Positions 60,876-64,000 of a DNA stretch of 64,000 nt are shown here, piece after piece. A model generated the notes under the pieces. It was not told the origin of the DNA, ran no database searches, and saw only the letters and a program-made list of their open reading frames with translations. Location: positions 124,001-188,000 of the forward strand of contig NZ_FNUJ01000007.1 of NCBI RefSeq assembly GCF_900107925.1, given 5' to 3'. Source of the DNA: Amycolatopsis pretoriensis. GTDB taxonomy: Bacteria > Actinomycetota > Actinomycetes > Mycobacteriales > Pseudonocardiaceae. The position numbers and the translations under genes are program-made. The first letter of the stretch is position 1; each line of letters begins with the position of its first letter.

Positions 60876-61787
60876 GTGAACAGCCTCGTCGCCCCGATCG
60901 CCGTGGTCGGGCCGACGGCCACCGGCAAGACCGCGCTGGCCGTGGAGCTGGCGCTGGAACTCGGCGGCGAAGTCGTCAACGCCGACGCCCTGCAGCTCTA
61001 CCGGGGCATGGACATCGGCACCGCGAAGGCCACCGGGGCCGAGCGCCGCGGCGTCCCGCACCACCTGCTCGACGTCCTGGACGTGACCGAGACGGCGTCC
61101 GTCGCCGCCTACCAGCGCCACGCCCGCGCCACGATCGAGCGACTCCGGGCCGCCGGCCGGGTCCCGGTGCTGACCGGCGGGTCCGGCCTCTACGTCCAGG
61201 CGGTGCTCGACGACCTGCGGTTCCCCGGCACCGATTCGGCCGTCCGGGCCCGGCTCGACGCGGAAGCCGAGCAGCTCGGCACCCCCGCGTTGTACACCCG
61301 GCTGGGTGAACGCGACCCGGCCGCGGCGGCGGCGATCCTGCCGACCAACACGCGCCGGATCGTGCGCGCGCTGGAAGTCATCGAGATCACCGGTGAGCCG
61401 TTCTCGGCGAACCTGCCCAAGCCGGGGCCGGCCCGGTACGGCACGGTCGTCCTCGGCGTCGACCGCGCTCCCGAGGAGCTCGACGAGCGCGTGAACGAGC
61501 GCGTCCGGCGGATGTTCGACGCCGGTTTGGTCGACGAAGTGCGCGAGCTCGAGAAGCGCGGCCTGCGCGACGGGAAGACGGCGTCGCGGGCGCTCGGCTA
61601 CCAGCAGGTGCTCGCCGAACTGGACGGCGAAGGCGACTTCGAGGCGGCCGCCGCGGCGACGGCGCAGGCGACGCGGCGCTTCGTCCGGAAGCAACGTTCC
61701 TGGTTCCGGCGCGACCAGCGGATCCACTGGTTCGACGGCGCCGATCCGGGGCTGGCCGCGCGCGTCCTGGATACCCTGGGCCGGTAA
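60876..61787 (+). CDS. miaA: tRNA dimethylallyltransferase
   Basis: A protein of 303 residues from a GTG. MiaA transfers a dimethylallyl group to A37 of tRNAs reading UNN codons. The P-loop is GPTATGKT at 12-19, the substrate motif is ADALQLYRGMDIGTAK, and GGSGLYVQA and PTNTRRIVRALEV follow. The C-terminal FVRKQRSWFRRD is typical. It supplies the substrate for MiaB. dapF begins ten bases after its stop. Confidence 0.97.
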   Translation: MNSLVAPIAVVGPTATGKTALAVELALELGGEVVNADALQLYRGMDIGTAKATGAERRGVPHHLLDVLDVTETASVAAYQRHARATIERLRAAGRVPVLTGGSGLYVQAVLDDLRFPGTDSAVRARLDAEAEQLGTPALYTRLGERDPAAAAAILPTNTRRIVRALEVIEITGEPFSANLPKPGPARYGTVVLGVDRAPEELDERVNERVRRMFDAGLVDEVRELEKRGLRDGKTASRALGYQQVLAELDGEGDFEAAAAATAQATRRFVRKQRSWFRRDQRIHWFDGADPGLAARVLDTLGR

Positions 61788-61797
61788 TCTTGCCCCT

Positions 61798-62625
61798 ATG
61801 GGCGGAATCGAGTTCCTCAAGGGGCACGGCACGCAGAACGACTTCGTGCTGCTCCCCGATCCGGCGGGCCGTCTCGAGCTGACCGAAGCCCGAGTCGCCG
61901 CGCTGTGCGACCGCCACCGCGGCCTCGGCGCCGACGGCGTGCTGCGCGTCGTCCGCGCCGCGGCGATCGACGAGCCGTCCGCGGGCGAGTGGTTCATGGA
62001 CTACCGCAACGCCGACGGGTCGATCGCCGAGATGTGCGGCAACGGCACCCGCGTGTTCGCCCGCTACCTGGTCGACGCGGGCCTGGAGACCGCGGGCGAG
62101 TTCGTCATCGGCACCCGCGCGGGCGACCGCCCGCTGGTGGTGCACCCCGACCGCTCGGTGACGGTCCGGATGGGCCCGGCGACCATCACCGGCACGTCGG
62201 TGACGGTGGTGGCCGGCCGGCCGTTCTCGGGCGTCGCGGTGAACGTCGGCAACCCGCACCTGGTGTCGCTGATCGACGAGGACGTGGCGGACCTGGACCT
62301 GCGCGACCAGCCCGACTTCGACCACGACGTCTTCCCGCACGGGGTCAACCTCGAGTTCGTCAACCGTCTCGGCGAGGGCGCGCTGCGGATGCGCGTCCAC
62401 GAGCGCGGGGTGGGGGAGACCCGGGCGTGCGGAACGGGCACGGTCGCCGCGGTGGCGGCGGCGTTCCACCTCTCGGGCACGGACACGGGTGCGTCCACAG
62501 TGGACATTCCGGGCGGTAGGGTGTCGGTGACGGTCTCCCGAGGTGGCTCGACGCTGTCGGGCCCGGCGGAGATCGTGGCGCGCGGCGAAATCGACGAAGC
62601 CTGGTGGGCCGCCGCCGGTTCGTGA
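61798..62625 (+). CDS. dapF: Diaminopimelate epimerase
   Basis: A protein of 275 residues. DapF converts LL- to meso-diaminopimelate for lysine and cell-wall synthesis. Its two catalytic Cys are Cys80 (AEMCGNGTR) and Cys211 (TRACGTGT), both in the expected spacing. GHGTQNDFVLL is the N-terminal signature. It follows miaA by ten bases, the same order as in mycobacteria and streptomycetes, where hflX usually comes next. That gene is absent here. Confidence 0.97.
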   Translation: MGGIEFLKGHGTQNDFVLLPDPAGRLELTEARVAALCDRHRGLGADGVLRVVRAAAIDEPSAGEWFMDYRNADGSIAEMCGNGTRVFARYLVDAGLETAGEFVIGTRAGDRPLVVHPDRSVTVRMGPATITGTSVTVVAGRPFSGVAVNVGNPHLVSLIDEDVADLDLRDQPDFDHDVFPHGVNLEFVNRLGEGALRMRVHERGVGETRACGTGTVAAVAAAFHLSGTDTGASTVDIPGGRVSVTVSRGGSTLSGPAEIVARGEIDEAWWAAAGS

Positions 62626-62630
62626 CGGCC

Positions 62631-63581
62631 TCAGCCGGTTTCGAGGGCGCTCAGGATCTTCCAGGTGTGCCAGTGCGAATCGTGCTCCTGACAGAGCAAC
62701 GAAACGGCCGTCAGCACCGCCACGAGCGCGTTGGTGCGCGTGACCTGGTCCGGCGCGGTGATGTGGTGGCTGGTCACCTGCCGGCTGAAGCTCGTCGGGG
62801 CGGGCGCGCCGCTGCCCGGCGACCACGGTGCCATGGCGTTCAGCAAGGGCATCACGGTGGCCAGTTCGCGCAAGATGCCGAGCGAAGCGAAGAACGGCAA
62901 CCCCGCGCTGCGGGCGCGTTCCGACAACGTCTGGACGCGGCTCAGCGCCGGGGCGTGGCTGTGCCGATCGCCGTAGACGATGGTGAACGCGGTGCGGACG
63001 AGCTCGTCGATGAGGTTCGTGGCCGCCGACTGAGCCGGTGACAGGAGATCGAGACGAAGTGCCCGGACCGCTTCCCGGGCGACCCGGACCGACGGTGCCG
63101 CCGCGGGGGTCCGGTCCAGCTCGTCCAGGCGGCGGTCGCAATGGTCGAGGATCGGCTCGCGGCGGTCGTCCAGAACGGCGTGGACCGAGACCGCTTCGTC
63201 GTCGTGGGCGGCCAGGAGCAGCTTGACGGTTTCCGGGTCGGGCACCCAGGCCAGGGGGACGCCGTGCGCCAACGAGAGCCGGACGGCCGCGAAGTAGTCG
63301 ACGTCCGCCTTGCCGTCGGAGACCCAGTTCGGCGGAGCGGCCCGCCGGTGGAGCTCGTCGACCCTCTTGCCCGAGGCCCTGGCCGTTCGCTCGACCCAGG
63401 GCCAGAACCCGTCGATCGCGCGTCCGATGGAGTCCGCCAGCTGCCGAGTGGGCTCGGCTGACAGCTCGGCCGCGGCCGGTTGGACCAAGGGCCGGAACGG
63501 TCGCAGCAGGTCAGCGGCGGCGAACGCGAACTCGTCTCCGGTCGCCGCGGGACGCTCCCCGCCCGGCGCATCCGTACTCAT
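62631..63581 (-). CDS. Hypothetical protein, conserved-looking
   Basis: A protein of 316 residues with no signal peptide. It is predicted to be largely helical and acidic at the N-terminus, with segments such as LAWVPDPETVKLLLAAHDDE and VHAVLDDRREPILDHCDRRL. A central block with LSPAQSAATNLIDELVRTAF and a C-terminal TRTNALVAVLTAVSLLCQEHD follow. No family or active site is recognised. It sits between convergent dapF (five bases away) and the valS terminator, which suggests its own promoter. It could be a lineage-specific insertion into the normal dapF-hflX order. Confidence 0.7.
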   Translation of the reverse strand: MSTDAPGGERPAATGDEFAFAAADLLRPFRPLVQPAAAELSAEPTRQLADSIGRAIDGFWPWVERTARASGKRVDELHRRAAPPNWVSDGKADVDYFAAVRLSLAHGVPLAWVPDPETVKLLLAAHDDEAVSVHAVLDDRREPILDHCDRRLDELDRTPAAAPSVRVAREAVRALRLDLLSPAQSAATNLIDELVRTAFTIVYGDRHSHAPALSRVQTLSERARSAGLPFFASLGILRELATVMPLLNAMAPWSPGSGAPAPTSFSRQVTSHHITAPDQVTRTNALVAVLTAVSLLCQEHDSHWHTWKILSALETG

Positions 63582-63600
63582 GGCGAGAGATTAACGGTCC

Positions 63601-63645
63601 GGCCCGGCGGAATTCCCGTTTCCGCGGCAGGAATTCCGCCGGGCC
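63601..63645 (-). terminator. Very strong terminator hairpin after valS
   Basis: GGCCCGGCGGAATTCC (63601-63616) and GGAATTCCGCCGGGCC (63630-63645) are perfect 16-base arms with a 13-base loop, starting eight bases after the valS stop. No T tract; the stem alone is long enough to support termination. Confidence 0.85.
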
Positions 63646-63653
63646 CACCGGCG

Positions 63654-64000
63654 TCAGATCTTCGCTTCGATCGCGAAGCCGCCTTCCCGCGTCTCCACGT
63701 CGACGATCGCGCCCGCGGTGCGGATGTCCGGCTCGATGGCCGCGAACCGGTCCAGCAGCTCGGCCGGTCCGGTCACGGTGAGCGTCTCGACGGCGGACCG
63801 CATCGACACCTTCGCGTCGGTCTTCGCCCGGCGCACCGCCGCGATCACCTCGCCCGCCAGCGAAAGCAGCTCGGGGTCACCCTCGAGGGGCGCCACCGAA
63901 GGCCACGCCGCGCGGTGCACCGACCCCTCCCGCCACCACGACCAGACCTCCTCGGTCGCGAACGGCAGGAACGGCGCGAACAACCGCAGCACCGCCGACA
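63654..64000 (-). CDS. valS: Valyl-tRNA synthetase, C-terminal end only
   Basis: The last 115 residues or so of a class I aminoacyl-tRNA synthetase, with the rest outside the window. LRLFAPFLPFATEEVWSWW is the anticodon-binding domain signature, and it is closest to ValRS. The segment EVIAAVRRAKTDAKVSMRSAVETL belongs to the end of that domain. The short tail lacks the long C-terminal coiled coil of some bacterial ValRS, though the family varies. The protein ends GGFAIEAKI, followed by the strong hairpin. IleRS or LeuRS are less likely. Confidence 0.78.
   Translation of the reverse strand, partial: SAVLRLFAPFLPFATEEVWSWWREGSVHRAAWPSVAPLEGDPELLSLAGEVIAAVRRAKTDAKVSMRSAVETLTVTGPAELLDRFAAIEPDIRTAGAIVDVETREGGFAIEAKI

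Overview
The window is high-GC (roughly 70%) actinobacterial chromosome. Gene content and order suggest a Pseudonocardiales organism, most likely Amycolatopsis or a close relative. This is inferred from the linked DUF3046-recA-recX genes, a mycobacterial-type Sdh1 operon, gluABCD beside a two-component pair, miaB/miaA/dapF synteny, a mycothiol-dependent enzyme family and XRE/DUF5753 regulators. I see no rRNA or tRNA gene, CRISPR array, insertion sequence or prophage.

Layout. 1-2.7 kb: carotenoid/isoprenoid genes (partial phytoene desaturase, prenyl diphosphate synthase) and a MerB-like protein. 2.8-8.7 kb: metF, a DUF885 protein, two small unknown genes, an EamA transporter and a GNAT/YbaK pair. 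8.8-13 kb: a perfect LexA box precedes a proline-rich repeat protein ending in a SAV_6107-type HEPN domain, overlapped by a mycothiol-dependent DinB-fold gene. A VOC gene and a frameshifted ACT-GNAT gene follow, then a minisatellite. 13.4-22.9 kb (minus): def and lhr, then a chain of overlapping genes that looks like a C4 acid-sugar (threonate-type) catabolic operon: DUF1537 kinase, PdxA2-type dehydrogenase, MFS transporter, DeoR regulator. 23-27 kb: Hsp70-like membrane protein, DUF3046, LexA box, recA, recX.

27-32 kb (minus): a lower-GC frameshifted membrane protein, then an MFS transporter paired with a protein whose domain order (phosphohistidine domain, then ATP-binding domain) resembles alpha-glucan water dikinases. 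32.2-34.7 kb: Entner-Doudoroff eda and edd. 35-38.8 kb: the Sdh1 operon, with two CRP-like sites about 30 bp apart upstream. 38.8-43.8 kb: miscellaneous enzymes, an XRE regulator and a palindrome cluster before a DUF4037 gene. 43.8-50.4 kb: gluABCD with a T-tract terminator and an intercistronic hairpin, gluR/gluK, and an orphan TAXI binding lipoprotein. 50.5-56.3 kb: an FAD oxidoreductase, a secreted GH64-type glucanase, a TetR/TetX-like pair and a SUKH protein. 56.8-64 kb: miaB, a small membrane protein, a DUF349 protein, miaA, dapF, an unknown gene and the 3' end of valS.

Three observations deserve most attention: the SOS-box HEPN/mycothiol-enzyme operon, the water-dikinase-like protein with its MFS partner, and the promoter-proximal palindromes (threonate operon, sdh1, DUF4037, glucanase, tetR). 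Two genes each carry what looks like one missing C, which may be real inactivation or sequence error.
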